From Pseudoneobacillus rhizosphaerae (lineage in GTDB: Bacteria > Bacillota > Bacilli > Bacillales > Cytobacillaceae): 64,000 nucleotides of DNA. A model generated the notes under the pieces. That model searched no databases and had not been told where the DNA came from. It saw only the letters and a list, made by a program, of their open reading frames with translations. Of this stretch, positions 1-8,731 are shown in pieces (position 1 is the first letter of the stretch; each line of letters begins with the position of its first letter). Location: contig NZ_CAKJTG010000023.1 of NCBI RefSeq assembly GCF_917563885.1, forward strand, positions 1-64,000, read 5' to 3'. The translations under genes and the position numbers were made by a program.

Positions 1-172
1 ATGATTGCAACAGACTTAGTAAGTGTTGGTTCAAATAATGAACAATGAAATGAAGTATCTCTCAAAAATCCGAAACTGGATTTCCAGTGCTTTCCCTTTG
101 AACACTAACTTTTTCGCCACAATGATGTGGCAAAACCTCCCTTTTTTCTATAATGTTATAGGTAGCGGAATC

Positions 173-196
173 CATGTTGATTCCGTTATTTTTTTG
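173..196 (+). terminator. possible intrinsic terminator at left edge
   Basis: CGGAATC and GATTCCG form a stem around a short loop, followed by TTATTTTTTT on the plus strand. Any gene it serves lies mostly left of the window. Confidence 0.4.
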
Positions 197-242
197 CCTT
201 CCTTTACTAATAATTACAATTTTGGTGGTTGTAGTGCTTTCA

Positions 243-430
243 TAAACGGGCATCTAACGAACCTTTAGTGACCGTTTTTTAGATTAATCTCCTAAAACGG
301 GCATCTATCGGACCTTTAGTTACCGTTTTTCAGATTTTTTTCGTAAAACGGGCATCTATCCGTTTTTTAGTGACCGTTTTTTAGATTCCCCCCCAAGAAT
401 GGGCATCTATCCGACCTTTAAGTTGCTTTT
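243..430. repeat. 51-bp tandem repeat, about 3.5 copies
   Basis: The core CGGGCATCT starts at 247, 298 and 349, and a variant TGGGCATCT at 400, giving an exact 51-bp period. Each full unit begins AAAACGGGCATCTATC and contains CCGTTTTTTAGATT, so AAAACGG and CCGTTTT can pair inside one unit. Stop codons make coding unlikely. The rest of bases 1-489 holds no supported gene, only hairpins at about 115-133 and 173-196. Confidence 0.85.
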
Positions 431-445
431 CCATCCAAACCAAAC

Positions 446-483
446 AAAAAAAGACACCTTCACCATTTGATGAGGTATCTTGT
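446..483 (-). terminator. terminator of tcyABC
   Basis: On the minus strand an imperfect stem (GATACCT pairing with AGGTGTC) just after the tcyC stop is followed by a run of seven T. Confidence 0.65.
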
Positions 484-489
484 TTATGT

Positions 490-1227
490 TTATTTTTCAA
501 TTAAACTTAAGAACTGTTTCGTTCGTGCTTCTTTTGGATTGGAGAAGATTTGCTCTGGTTTACCTCTTTCAACGATTACTCCTTGATCCAAAAAGAGAAC
601 TTCGTCTGCGGCTTCCTTAGCAAACCTCATTTCGTGAGTAACGACCACCATAGTCATACCTTCGTTTGCTAAATCCTTCATTACCTTTAGAACTTCGCCG
701 ACGAGCTCCGGATCTAATGCTGAGGTAGGCTCATCAAACAGCATCACCTTTGGATCCATCGCTAACGCTCTTGCAATTCCAACCCGTTGTTGTTGTCCGC
801 CGGATAATTGAAAAGGATAATAATCCAACTTATCACCTAAACCTACTTTATTTAATAAAGCTTCCGCTCTTTGGCGCACAACGTCTTTACTTTCTTTTTT
901 AACGGTAACTGGACCTTCCATAACATTTTCTAATGCTGTCATATGAGGAAATAGATTATAACTTTGAAAAACCATACCTGTTTGTCGACGGAAAGAAGCG
1001 ACTCTTTTATTAGAGATGGGATTAGAAAAATCTAAGGTTTCATCATCAATTGAAATCACACCTTTAGTAGGTGTTTCTAACACATTTAGACAGCGGAGAA
1101 AGGTTGTTTTGCCAGATCCAGACGGACCGATTAACACGATAACCTTCCCTCGCTCAATTTCTAAGTCTAGACCTTTTAATACTTCAAGCTTATCAAATTG
1201 CTTATATAAACCCTTAACAGAAATCAT
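490..1227 (-). CDS. tcyC: L-cystine ABC transporter ATP-binding protein TcyC
   Basis: This is the ATPase subunit of a polar amino-acid importer; it hydrolyses ATP at the inner membrane face to drive cystine uptake. The 245-residue protein has Walker [10 protein letters not shown] at residues 34-42, the signature LSGGQQQR, and Walker [13 protein letters not shown]. Length matches the GlnQ/TcyC family (about 245 aa). It is the last gene of a permease- and binding-protein-linked operon. The cystine assignment rests mainly on the neighbouring binding protein, which strongly resembles B. subtilis TcyA; the ATPase alone could serve other polar amino acids. Confidence 0.9.
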   Translation of the reverse strand: MISVKGLYKQFDKLEVLKGLDLEIERGKVIVLIGPSGSGKTTFLRCLNVLETPTKGVISIDDETLDFSNPISNKRVASFRRQTGMVFQSYNLFPHMTALENVMEGPVTVKKESKDVVRQRAEALLNKVGLGDKLDYYPFQLSGGQQQRVGIARALAMDPKVMLFDEPTSALDPELVGEVLKVMKDLANEGMTMVVVTHEMRFAKEAADEVLFLDQGVIVERGKPEQIFSNPKEARTKQFLSLIEK

Positions 1228-1239
1228 CTATACTTCCCC

Positions 1240-1950
1240 CTATCTCGTAACATAACGGTCAAGTCTTACTTCTATCCTTTGTTGAATAATGGAAAGGATG
1301 AAGCAAATTACCCAGTAAATAAGTGCAGCCTCGGTATAAAGCAATAGCACTTCATACGTAGTTGCAACAATTTCCTGTGCCTTCCTGAACATTTCCGTTA
1401 CTAGAATTGTTGAAGCTAGGGATGTATCCTTTACTAATCCAATAAAAGAATTCGATAAAGGTGGAATCGAAACTCGAGTTGCCTGCGGAAGAATAATTCT
1501 TTTTAAGTTTTGTGAATAGGTCATCCCAATGGAAGACCCAGCTTCCCATTGACCTTTTGGAATGGATAAAATGGCTGCACGAATAATTTCAGATGAATAG
1601 GCCCCAACACTCAACGAAAAGCCAATAACGGCAGCAGGAAAAGGATCTATCATGATTCCTAAATTCGGTAATCCGTAAAAAAGAATATACAGCTGAACTA
1701 ATAGTGGTGTTCCTCGAATCGCTGACACGTAAAACCGAGCGATACCTTTAAGTATTTTTAGACTAGATATTCTAGCTAGTGCCGTTAAAACAGCTAAAAT
1801 GATTCCAATAATAAACGAAATAATAGCCAGTGGTAATGTATAAAAAAGAGCTCCCTTTAATAAAGGGAGAAGGGAGCTTTCTGCAATTGAGATGAGCCTT
1901 TCCAGTTTTACTGGATCAGCAAAAATGCTATTTAAGTACATCTTCACCAA
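1240..1950 (-). CDS. tcyB: L-cystine ABC transporter permease TcyB
   Basis: Membrane subunit of the same importer, HisM/GlnP family. It has several hydrophobic segments, starting around residues 28-57, and an EAA-type cytoplasmic loop around GAYSSEIIRAAILSIPKGQWEAG split over its motif, which docks on the ATPase. The 5' end overlaps the tcyA 3' end. Possible starts are TTG (1950), GTG (1947) and ATG (1941); none has a strong ribosome site, so translation is probably coupled to tcyA. The ATG at 1941 would shorten the protein by three residues. Confidence 0.9.
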   Translation of the reverse strand: MVKMYLNSIFADPVKLERLISIAESSLLPLLKGALFYTLPLAIISFIIGIILAVLTALARISSLKILKGIARFYVSAIRGTPLLVQLYILFYGLPNLGIMIDPFPAAVIGFSLSVGAYSSEIIRAAILSIPKGQWEAGSSIGMTYSQNLKRIILPQATRVSIPPLSNSFIGLVKDTSLASTILVTEMFRKAQEIVATTYEVLLLYTEAALIYWVICFILSIIQQRIEVRLDRYVTR

Positions 1951-2779
1951 ACCATTTCTTTGAGATTTCTAAGTAAGTGCCATCATCAATCATACCTTGT
2001 AAGGCTTTGTTTACTTCTTCTACCAGTGTTTCATTGCCTTTACGGAACATTAAGCCACTATGAGAAGCATCTTCAGAAGTAGCGACAATTTTAACAGGTG
2101 CATCAGGCTTTTGCTTTTTAAAATCTAGGAATGATAATTTATCATTAATCGTTGCATCGGCACGATTTTGTGCAAGTAATTCTATCGCTTGATTAAAGCC
2201 TTCTACTCCAATCAGCTCTGCTCCATAGGATTTCGCGATATCACCATAGTTACTAGTTAAAGACTGAGCTGATTTTTTCCCATTAATATCTTCGAATGCT
2301 TTAATGTCGTTGTTACTATCATTAACAATTAAAACTGCTGCAGAAGTGATATATCCTTCTGAAAAATCATATTTTTCTTGGCGGTCTGGACGAATCCCAA
2401 CTTGGTTCGCAATCATATCAAAACGCTCTGAATCCAAACCTGCAAAAATGGCATCCCATTGTGTTTCCATGAATTTAGCTTCAACACCTAGACGCTCAGC
2501 CACTTCTCGAGCTATTTCAACGTCAAATCCTGTTAATTCACCTTTTTCATTATGGAACGTAAACGGTGGATATGTACCTTCAGTACCAACTGTTAATACA
2601 CCTTCATCTTTAATCTCAGCAAGTAAATCTTGATTTTCGGAGGCATTTCCTTTGCCACCAGTAGCGTTTTCTTCTGTTTGATTATCTTGATTGTTTGCTT
2701 TATTTTCTGAAGTTCCGCATCCAGCAAGGATGATCATAAAACTTACTAAAAGGGCAAACATGATTGGGAATTTTTTCAT
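1928..2779 (-). CDS. tcyA: L-cystine-binding lipoprotein TcyA
   Basis: Extracytoplasmic substrate-binding lipoprotein that captures cystine and delivers it to TcyB. It has a signal peptide with a lipobox LAGC near residue 21, a Ser/Asn/Gln-rich linker, and a SBP_bac_3 domain. Shared with B. subtilis TcyA as I recall it are VGTEGTYPPFTFH, ETQWDAIFAGL, SAQSLTSNYG and the C-terminal ISKKWFGEDV. It is first in the operon, under a good sigma-A promoter at 2835-2863. Confidence 0.9.
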   Translation of the reverse strand: MKKFPIMFALLVSFMIILAGCGTSENKANNQDNQTEENATGGKGNASENQDLLAEIKDEGVLTVGTEGTYPPFTFHNEKGELTGFDVEIAREVAERLGVEAKFMETQWDAIFAGLDSERFDMIANQVGIRPDRQEKYDFSEGYITSAAVLIVNDSNNDIKAFEDINGKKSAQSLTSNYGDIAKSYGAELIGVEGFNQAIELLAQNRADATINDKLSFLDFKKQKPDAPVKIVATSEDASHSGLMFRKGNETLVEEVNKALQGMIDDGTYLEISKKWFGEDVLK

Positions 2780-2834
2780 TTTTCTAACTCCTTAAATTCA
2801 TATAGATTTTGTCGGTATTATATTTACCTTCACT

Positions 2835-2863
2835 ATCATATTACAGGCCATTCTATCTGTCAA
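2835..2863 (-). promoter_or_regulatory. sigma-A promoter of tcyABC
   Basis: The minus strand reads TTGACA, a 17-bp spacer, then TATGAT: a perfect -35 and a near-consensus -10. Confidence 0.8.
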
Positions 2864-2882
2864 AAGAAAAATCTTTGTCTTT

Positions 2883-2920
2883 TTCCATTCTGTTTGTTAG
2901 TTTCTCACAGACAAATGGAA
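2883..2920. promoter_or_regulatory. imperfect inverted repeat upstream of the tcyA -35
   Basis: The arms TTCCATTCTGTTTGT and, reading back from 2920, TTCCATTTGTCTGTG face each other just upstream of the tcy promoter. That position would suit an activator. No specific regulator can be named from sequence alone. Confidence 0.4.
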
Positions 2921-2955
2921 TAAATGTATATTATTTCAAAAAATAATAAACTATA

Positions 2956-2973
2956 TTATTCGAATACGAATAA
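2956..2973. promoter_or_regulatory. palindrome upstream of yitT
   Basis: TTATTCG-AATA-CGAATAA is a perfect 7-bp inverted repeat with a 4-bp loop, in the region between tcyA and the YitT gene. It is operator-like; the binding protein is unknown. Confidence 0.4.
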
Positions 2974-3038
2974 AGGTAATTAAATCTACATTTATGATAA
3001 AATGAATATAAAGTCACAAAAAATTTTAGGAGGGATTT

Positions 3039-3923
3039 ATGACAGATCAAGCACTTTCTCATGCAAAACATAAAGGCTTAACTAAAGCAAAATTAGCCCA
3101 AAGAACCATCTTTATCATTTTCGGCGCCATTTTAATGGGCATAGGAATTGAGGAATTCCTCGTACCAAATAGGATTTTAGATGGTGGTATCGTTGGTATT
3201 TCCATCATTCTATCTCACCTTACAGGATTCAAACTAGGAATTTTCATCTTCGTCCTTAATATCCCATTTTTCTTTATAGGTTATAAGCAAATTGGAAAAA
3301 CCTTTGCCTTATCCACCCTACTTGGAATTGCGGTCTTATCCGTTACTACTGCACTTTTGCATAATGTACCAGCCCTTACAGAAGATTTATTACTTGCTAC
3401 TGTTTTTGGTGGAATTGTTCTTGGAGTTGGTGTCGGAATCGTTATTCGTTATGGTGGCTCTTTAGATGGAACGGAAATAATGGCCATCCTAATCAATAAG
3501 AAAACGCCTTTTTCCGTTGGCGAAATTATCATGTTTTTTAATGTATTTATTTTTGCAATTGCTGGGTTTGTCTTTGGATGGGATAGAGCAATGTATTCAT
3601 TATTAGCCTACTATATTGCCTTTAAAACGATTGATATTGTCATAGCAGGATTAGATGAATCCAAATCTGCTTGGATTATTAGTGAACAGTATGAAGAAAT
3701 TGGGGAAACCATTCTAGCACGACTTGGCCGTGGAGTAACCTATTTAAATGGTGAAGGTGCCTATACGGGCGACGATAAGAAAGTCATTTTCTGTGTCATT
3801 ACTCGTTTAGAGGAAGCAAAATTAAAGGAAATCGTTCAAGAAATTGATCCAACTGCGTTCTTAGCGGTAGCTAATATCTCCGAAGTTCGTGGCGGTAGAT
3901 TTAAGAAAAAAGATATTCACTAG
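3039..3923 (+). CDS. YitT family membrane protein (DUF2179)
   Basis: Integral membrane protein of the YitT/YpjC/YqfU family, function undetermined. The first ~190 residues carry about five hydrophobic segments (IFIIFGAILMGIGIEEF, IFIFVLNIPFFFIGY, LLATVFGGIVLGVGVGI, among others). The last ~90 residues form the soluble DUF2179 domain, with GRGVTYLNGEGAYTG and CVITRLEE. Length (294 aa) is typical. The start is set by AGGAGG seven bases upstream. A terminator follows immediately, so the gene is probably monocistronic. Confidence 0.9.
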   Translation: MTDQALSHAKHKGLTKAKLAQRTIFIIFGAILMGIGIEEFLVPNRILDGGIVGISIILSHLTGFKLGIFIFVLNIPFFFIGYKQIGKTFALSTLLGIAVLSVTTALLHNVPALTEDLLLATVFGGIVLGVGVGIVIRYGGSLDGTEIMAILINKKTPFSVGEIIMFFNVFIFAIAGFVFGWDRAMYSLLAYYIAFKTIDIVIAGLDESKSAWIISEQYEEIGETILARLGRGVTYLNGEGAYTGDDKKVIFCVITRLEEAKLKEIVQEIDPTAFLAVANISEVRGGRFKKKDIH

Positions 3924-3931
3924 CAAACTTG

Positions 3932-3966
3932 AAAAAGACATAATTCGTTTAAGTTATGTCTTTTTA
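3932..3966 (+). terminator. terminator of the yitT-family gene
   Basis: AAAGACATAA and TTATGTCTTT form a 10-bp stem, ending in a T run. Confidence 0.8.
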
Positions 3967-4211
3967 TATTTATTCTTAGTAATCCCCACTAGATCTCTTC
4001 ATTTTTAGAGGCTCAACTCCCCTTGCATTGGCCATCTTCTATTAAACATTCACACAACTTTAATAAAGTTCTTACAAAAACAACCTCTTTAACACTTAAA
4101 ATAATAATATTAAGACTATTTTAAAAAAGTGAAAAGTTCATTGAATTGTAATATATTCGACGTAAACAAAGTATTCACAGGGGTTATAATATAAACAAAG
4201 GAGAGATTCAT

Positions 4212-4364
4212 ATGAACAGACGATTACAAAGAAGCTTTTCCGAACTCGTTTCTAAAAATAAGCAAGAAATTGAAAAAGATCCAGCTGCTTTAGAACGGAT
4301 TGAGAGGAAAATAGATTCCAAGCATTCAACCGAAAAAACTTCGATTAAAAAGCGGATTATATAG
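4212..4364 (+). CDS. small basic protein, FbpB-like (Fur-regulated basic protein family)
   Basis: A 50-residue ORF beginning MNRRLQRSFSELVSKNKQ and ending KKRII. It has a strong ribosome site (AAAGGAGAG) and its own terminator. The pattern RRSFxELVxxNKxE(I/L)xxDxxALERIExK is what I recall of the FbpB family, small basic proteins that in B. subtilis are Fur-controlled and assist the iron-sparing sRNA FsrA. No clear Fur box is visible here. TATAAT at 4185-4190 could be a -10, but its -35 is poor. The family call is from memory of short sequences and is moderate. Confidence 0.6.
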   Translation: MNRRLQRSFSELVSKNKQEIEKDPAALERIERKIDSKHSTEKTSIKKRII

Positions 4365-4370
4365 ATGTTT

Positions 4371-4395
4371 AAGCAACCTTTAGGGTTGCTTTTAT
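4371..4395 (+). terminator. terminator of the small basic-protein gene
   Basis: AAGCAACC-TTTA-GGGTTGCTT followed by TTATTTATTT. Confidence 0.8.
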
Positions 4396-4444
4396 TTATT
4401 TTTGGAAAAAGTAATAGGTATGTTGATAGCTGGAGGAAAGCAAA

Positions 4445-4972
4445 ATGAATCAAGCCATTTTTTTGGATCGCGACGGTGTAATCAATGAGGTATTAACAAG
4501 CAGAGTGAAATTTGTGAACAAACCGCATCAGCTATATTTGTTAGAAGGGGCAGCCGAGGCTATCGCTGCCTTCACTGACGCTGGATATGATGTTTATGTT
4601 GTTACGAACCAAGGTGGGGTTGGTTTAGGTTTTTTAAAGGAACGAGAATTACAGCGCATTCATCAACGTCTACACGAGCTTGTGGAAGAAAAGGGCGGGA
4701 AAGTTCGTGAAATTTCTTACTGTCCCCATAAGCCAAAGGCAGGTTGTGAATGTCGGAAACCAAATGCTGGGCAATTGTTTGATTTAGCACGAAAATATGA
4801 TATTGATTTGCATCGAAGCGTGATGGTCGGTGACCATGAACGCGATATTGAGGCTGGGAAAAAAGCTGGTTGTAAAACGGTGTTTATCGGGAGGGAAGAA
4901 ACAGCAGCCGATATTCAAGCTAATTCTTTATTTGAAGCCGTAAATCCAATCCTAAGCTTATTAGCAGAGTAA
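4445..4972 (+). CDS. HAD-IIIA phosphatase, GmhB-like
   Basis: Mg-dependent phosphohydrolase of the D,D-heptose 1,7-bisphosphate phosphatase/histidinol-phosphatase group. Motif I is FLDRDGVIN (nucleophile Asp near residue 8), motif II is VTNQGG, and the last motif is MVGDHERDIEAG. A CPHKPKAGCECRKP cluster is the Zn-binding loop typical of GmhB-type members. At 175 aa the length fits. The ribosome site TGGAGG is good. The organism has no reason to make lipopolysaccharide heptose, so the true substrate is open. Confidence 0.8.
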   Translation: MNQAIFLDRDGVINEVLTSRVKFVNKPHQLYLLEGAAEAIAAFTDAGYDVYVVTNQGGVGLGFLKERELQRIHQRLHELVEEKGGKVREISYCPHKPKAGCECRKPNAGQLFDLARKYDIDLHRSVMVGDHERDIEAGKKAGCKTVFIGREETAADIQANSLFEAVNPILSLLAE

Positions 4973-5008
4973 AAAACGCGCCATCCTTTAATGGATAGCG
5001 CGTTTTTG
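4971..5008. terminator. bidirectional terminator
   Basis: AAAAACGCGC-(CATCC/GGATA)-GCGCGTTTTT lies between converging genes, with A and T runs on either side that serve both strands. Confidence 0.85.
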
Positions 5009-5012
5009 TATT

Positions 5013-5714
5013 TTATGTTCGGTCACCTTTAAATCGGTACCCAGCTCCCCATAACGTTTCAATGTATTGTGGGTTTGAGGAATCCTGTTCAATTTTCTCC
5101 CTAATCTTACGAATGTGCACAGTAACGGTGGATATATCACCGGTACTTTCCATTCCCCAAAGTTTTTCAAACAGTTGTTCCTTACTAAATACTTGATTCG
5201 GATTTAACGCCATAAAAGTCAAAAGATCAAATTCTTTAGTCGTAAAGGTGACCTCTTTATTATTAATAAACACTCTTCTTGATGCTTGGTCAATATACAA
5301 ACCTCTAATAAAAATTTCCCTATTAACCGTTTGGGGCTGCCTCATCGATAGTCTTTCATACCGAGAAAGATGTGCTTTCACCCTAGCTATCATTTCATTT
5401 GGACTAAAAGGTTTAACTAAGTAATCATCGGCTCCAAGTCCTAATCCTCGAACCTTATCGTAGTCCTCTTTCTTTGCTGACACCATAATGATCGGAATAT
5501 CCTTTTCAGCTCTTAGCCTTTTGCAAATCTCAAAACCATCTATATTAGGGAGCATTAAGTCTAAAAGAATTAAATCATATGGTTGATCCAGAGCCTGACG
5601 TAAGCCTTCATCACCTGTTAACACGATATCAACAGAATATCCATTGATTTCTAGGTAATCTCGCTCGAGCTCGGCGATGCTTTTTTCATCTTCTATGATT
5701 AAAATTCTTTTCAT
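5013..5714 (-). CDS. OmpR/PhoB-family response regulator
   Basis: Transcription factor of a two-component system. The receiver domain has acidic residues near the start (IIEDE), phospho-acceptor D52 in LILLDLMLP, and a conserved K in DDYLVKPF. The winged helix occupies residues ~135-230, with TVTVHIRKIREKIE and the C-terminal ETLWGAGYRF. Its start overlaps the kinase stop by four bases (ATGA), so the pair is translationally coupled. The partner ABC transporter in the operon suggests control of, or by, that transporter. The signal is unknown. Confidence 0.9.
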   Translation of the reverse strand: MKRILIIEDEKSIAELERDYLEINGYSVDIVLTGDEGLRQALDQPYDLILLDLMLPNIDGFEICKRLRAEKDIPIIMVSAKKEDYDKVRGLGLGADDYLVKPFSPNEMIARVKAHLSRYERLSMRQPQTVNREIFIRGLYIDQASRRVFINNKEVTFTTKEFDLLTFMALNPNQVFSKEQLFEKLWGMESTGDISTVTVHIRKIREKIEQDSSNPQYIETLWGAGYRFKGDRT

Positions 5715-7171
5715 GCTTGCACCCCCTCTTTTGGGAAAATAATATGGATGGTGGTTCCCTTACCAAGTTCACTTTCAGCACGCAGATATCCTCCATGCTC
5801 TTCCATAATCATCCTAGCTATAGACAATCCTAGCCCACTCCCACCTGTCTGTATATTGCGTGACTGCTCAGCACGATAAAATTGTTCAAACACATTTGGA
5901 AGTGATTCTTTTGCTATTCCTGGTCCATTATCTGAAATGGATACGATAAATTCATGTGCGGTAGAAGTTAACGTTATCCTAACTTCACCCGCTACCTTAT
6001 CCATATACTTTAAACTATTTTCAATAATATTAGAAAACACTCGTTTTAATTTTTCAGGGTCTGCCTCTATTTCATACAGTTTTTTTTCATCGTATGAAAA
6101 GTCAAGCTTGATATTTCTATTTTCAAACTCAAATGTGAGCTCCTCAACAAAATCTATCAAATAGTTTTTTATATCAAATTTAATGAAGTGAAAGGGTAGC
6201 TTTTTCAAATCGAGCTTGGAATAAAGAAATAGTTCATCAATTAAATGGTCTAAATCCACACTTTTTTGATAAATAGTTTGTAAATATCGTTCTTGCTTTT
6301 CGGCTGAATTAGCTACTCCATCTCTTATTCCTTCTACATAGCCCTTGATTGTTGTAATAGGCGTTTTCAAATCATGAGAAATATGAGCAATTAATTCTTT
6401 TCGGTTATGTTCGTATTGCTTCTGAATTTCGGTTGAATGTTTCAGTTGACGCCTCATATCCTCAAAGGAACGAGTTAATTGACTGATTTCATCCTTCCCC
6501 TTCACCACTAAGGCATCATCTAAGTGACCATTCCCTATTTTTTCAGCTGCCTTCTTTAAATGATTAATTGGTTTAATAATGCTTTTCGAGACATAGTAGG
6601 TTAATAATCCATTTGTAAAAATAAGAATCAAGATTAGCATAGCGAACATAATCGGGAAAAAGGTTCTCGTAAATTCAACAACAGGACTGGCATCTTTCAA
6701 TAAGAAGATGGAAGCCTTTCTACCATCTGAACTAATAAAGTCTAACTGTTTAATGGAATACATATCTGACCCAAGTTTTTCAATATTATTATTCGTTGAA
6801 AGACTACCAAAGGCAGGTAAATGCTCAGTCTGTATATCCTTCGTCTCCTCGGAAGAATAGACGATTTCTTCATTTTTACGAAGAATCATAGATGTTTCTA
6901 ATTCATCTAACCTTCCGGAGAGCGAATCTAGGTAGGTTGGCTGGACAAGCGTATTTGGGTCCATTATCGATTTTTCCTTTAGTTCAGTGAGGAATTGTTG
7001 ATCTGGTTGAACAATTTTATGATATTGATGATTGGCGGGTAGTAGCTGACTGACCTCTCTTATATCTCCAATAAATAAAGTCACCATCAAAAGAGACGCA
7101 ACTAGAAAGAGAATAATCGGAACAAAGATCATGGCAATATAGGATAAAATTAACCGATAGCGAATGGACAT
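5711..7171 (-). CDS. sensor histidine kinase
   Basis: Membrane sensor kinase of 486 residues. TM1 is about 8-35, an extracellular domain spans ~36-165, TM2 is ~168-190, then HAMP, then HisKA with the H-box AHISHDLKTPITTIKGYVEG. The HATPase domain has the N-box NIIENSLKYM, DNGPGIA and GGSGLGLSIA. It phosphorylates the downstream response regulator. The gene order permease-kinase-regulator resembles B. subtilis ABC-linked two-component operons such as ycbLMNO. Confidence 0.9.
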   Translation of the reverse strand: MSIRYRLILSYIAMIFVPIILFLVASLLMVTLFIGDIREVSQLLPANHQYHKIVQPDQQFLTELKEKSIMDPNTLVQPTYLDSLSGRLDELETSMILRKNEEIVYSSEETKDIQTEHLPAFGSLSTNNNIEKLGSDMYSIKQLDFISSDGRKASIFLLKDASPVVEFTRTFFPIMFAMLILILIFTNGLLTYYVSKSIIKPINHLKKAAEKIGNGHLDDALVVKGKDEISQLTRSFEDMRRQLKHSTEIQKQYEHNRKELIAHISHDLKTPITTIKGYVEGIRDGVANSAEKQERYLQTIYQKSVDLDHLIDELFLYSKLDLKKLPFHFIKFDIKNYLIDFVEELTFEFENRNIKLDFSYDEKKLYEIEADPEKLKRVFSNIIENSLKYMDKVAGEVRITLTSTAHEFIVSISDNGPGIAKESLPNVFEQFYRAEQSRNIQTGGSGLGLSIARMIMEEHGGYLRAESELGKGTTIHIIFPKEGVQA

Positions 7172-7188
7172 GTACTACTCACCTACCA

Positions 7189-7926
7189 TTAAACTTCTTT
7201 TCTCTTAAACATATAATAACCAATGGATAAAAACAATGAAATAAAGGAGATCAGGTATATACTGCTTTGAATCATCCATGAATAAGACACATTTTCATTC
7301 CATAATTGGAACCAATCTAAGTAGGCAGTAGGAAATAGATAGAGGCTTCCAGGTAAAAGAAAGGGTAAACCGAACATCGCTAGGTAACTAAACATCCCTA
7401 TCCCTACCGTTGCGGTACTACTTTTTACAAATTGAGTTATAAACGCTGCTAATACCGTAATCGCAAGTAATGGTAGCCAAGAAATAAGGGTGGAGAAGAA
7501 TAATCTAGCTAGGTCACTCACCTGGAATTCATTGCGGAATAGAAGCAAACTTATAGCCGTTATCGTAAAAAACAAGATTAATTGTAAGAAGATAAGGATC
7601 GCCAGTGCTGTAATTTTTGAAAAATAGATTTCAGACCGTTTAATTGGACGAACAAAAAATAAGGTTCCTTTTTCTAGTTCACCTGCAAACAGGTCTGCAA
7701 CAGCAACAAATGAAAACAATGGAATGACTATTATTACAAATCCCTTTAGCATGGCATAGCTCAAATTAACTGCAGGTAATATTAGCATATCGTTCGTGAT
7801 GACTTTTTCTGTTGCTAAAAGAATGAGGAAGGGTAACAACGAAATTAAGAAGAAGTGAATTTTCATTCCCCTTTTAAACAGTAGCTTTTCTAGCTCATTG
7901 ATTGTATTGATCTTTATTGTTTCCAA
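7189..7926 (-). CDS. ABC transporter permease (ABC-2 type)
   Basis: Six-helix membrane subunit of an ABC-2 exporter or immunity transporter. It has repeated hydrophobic segments (FFLISLLPFLILLA, VIIVIPLFSFVAVADLFAGELEKG, and others) and the ABC-2 signature region GELEKGTLFFVRPIKRSE. The preferred start is the TTG at 7926 (METIKINTINELEKLL), because GGAGGGG lies seven bases upstream; a longer ATG reading from 7953 has no such site. It overlaps the ATPase gene end by about 32 bases. The substrate is unknown. Confidence 0.85.
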   Translation of the reverse strand: METIKINTINELEKLLFKRGMKIHFFLISLLPFLILLATEKVITNDMLILPAVNLSYAMLKGFVIIVIPLFSFVAVADLFAGELEKGTLFFVRPIKRSEIYFSKITALAILIFLQLILFFTITAISLLLFRNEFQVSDLARLFFSTLISWLPLLAITVLAAFITQFVKSSTATVGIGMFSYLAMFGLPFLLPGSLYLFPTAYLDWFQLWNENVSYSWMIQSSIYLISFISLFLSIGYYMFKRKEV

Positions 7927-8638
7927 GTAATTCCCCTCCAATCTTAGCAACATAAACTTCTTCTAAACTTTGATATGTTGGTAGAGCGCCAATATCATGT
8001 AGCTCCCCTTTAATTAGAATAGAATAGCTGTTACATATTTTTTCTAATTCAGAGGTAAGATGACTTGAAACCAGAAAAGACACTCCGTCATTCGCTAGTC
8101 CTTTGATGAGATTACGGAACATGATCATACCGTCCACGTCAAGACCGTTAGCTGGCTCATCTAGTATGATGATTGAAGGATTTGATAGAAGGGCTGAAGC
8201 TATTCCTAATCGTTGTCTCATCCCCATAGAAAAGCCTTTTACTTTCTCATGTTTATAGGAAGTTAAACCAACTTGTTCTAGTACCTCATCTATTCTAGTG
8301 GAGGCAAGTGTTGGATAGAACCGGAAAGCAAGCTTTAGGTTTTGATACGCGGTAAGGTGATCATAGAGAGCTCCTGTACCAATATAAGCACCCACTTGGC
8401 TTAAGGCAAGTTTACAATCCTCATGAACCTTTTTTCCGAAAATCGAAACCTCACCTTGATCAGGAAACGCCAAACCAACCATACACTTCATTAACGTCGT
8501 TTTTCCCGCTCCATTCGGACCAAGTAAGCCCTTGATTTCACCACGATTGATTGAAAAATGTATCCCCTTAATGCCACGGTTATTTTTATATGTTTTCGTT
8601 AACCCAGTTACTTGCAACACCGTTTCCAATCCATTCAC
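7895..8638 (-). CDS. ABC transporter ATP-binding protein (CcmA/BcrA type)
   Basis: ATPase partner of the adjacent ABC-2 permease, 247 residues. It has Walker A GPNGAGKTT, signature FSMGMRQRLGIA, Walker B IIILDEPANGLD and the switch His in SSHL. The family includes bacitracin-type export or immunity ATPases. It lies inside the secreted protein-ABC-kinase-regulator unit, which suggests a cell-envelope stress or antibiotic-sensing role. That role is inference only. Confidence 0.9.
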   Translation of the reverse strand: MNGLETVLQVTGLTKTYKNNRGIKGIHFSINRGEIKGLLGPNGAGKTTLMKCMVGLAFPDQGEVSIFGKKVHEDCKLALSQVGAYIGTGALYDHLTAYQNLKLAFRFYPTLASTRIDEVLEQVGLTSYKHEKVKGFSMGMRQRLGIASALLSNPSIIILDEPANGLDVDGMIMFRNLIKGLANDGVSFLVSSHLTSELEKICNSYSILIKGELHDIGALPTYQSLEEVYVAKIGGELLGNNKDQYNQ

Positions 8639-8731
8639 CTACTTTATTTGACTTGATATGCTTTTGTAGGAGACATCTTTTAGTCAGCTTTATACTGTCA
8701 AAACGTCCCCCACAATTGGAGCTACCCTCTA

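Noticed and set aside
1-48. Open frame ending in EQ and TGA at the left edge.
   Set aside because: Too short to tell the end of a truncated gene from chance.
23-268. ORFs on both strands left of the 51-bp repeat.
   Set aside because: They run through hairpins and into the repeat, with no ribosome site or family features.
4208-4453. Minus-strand 81-aa ORF.
   Set aside because: It covers the small basic-protein gene and its terminator, which have a strong ribosome site on the other strand.
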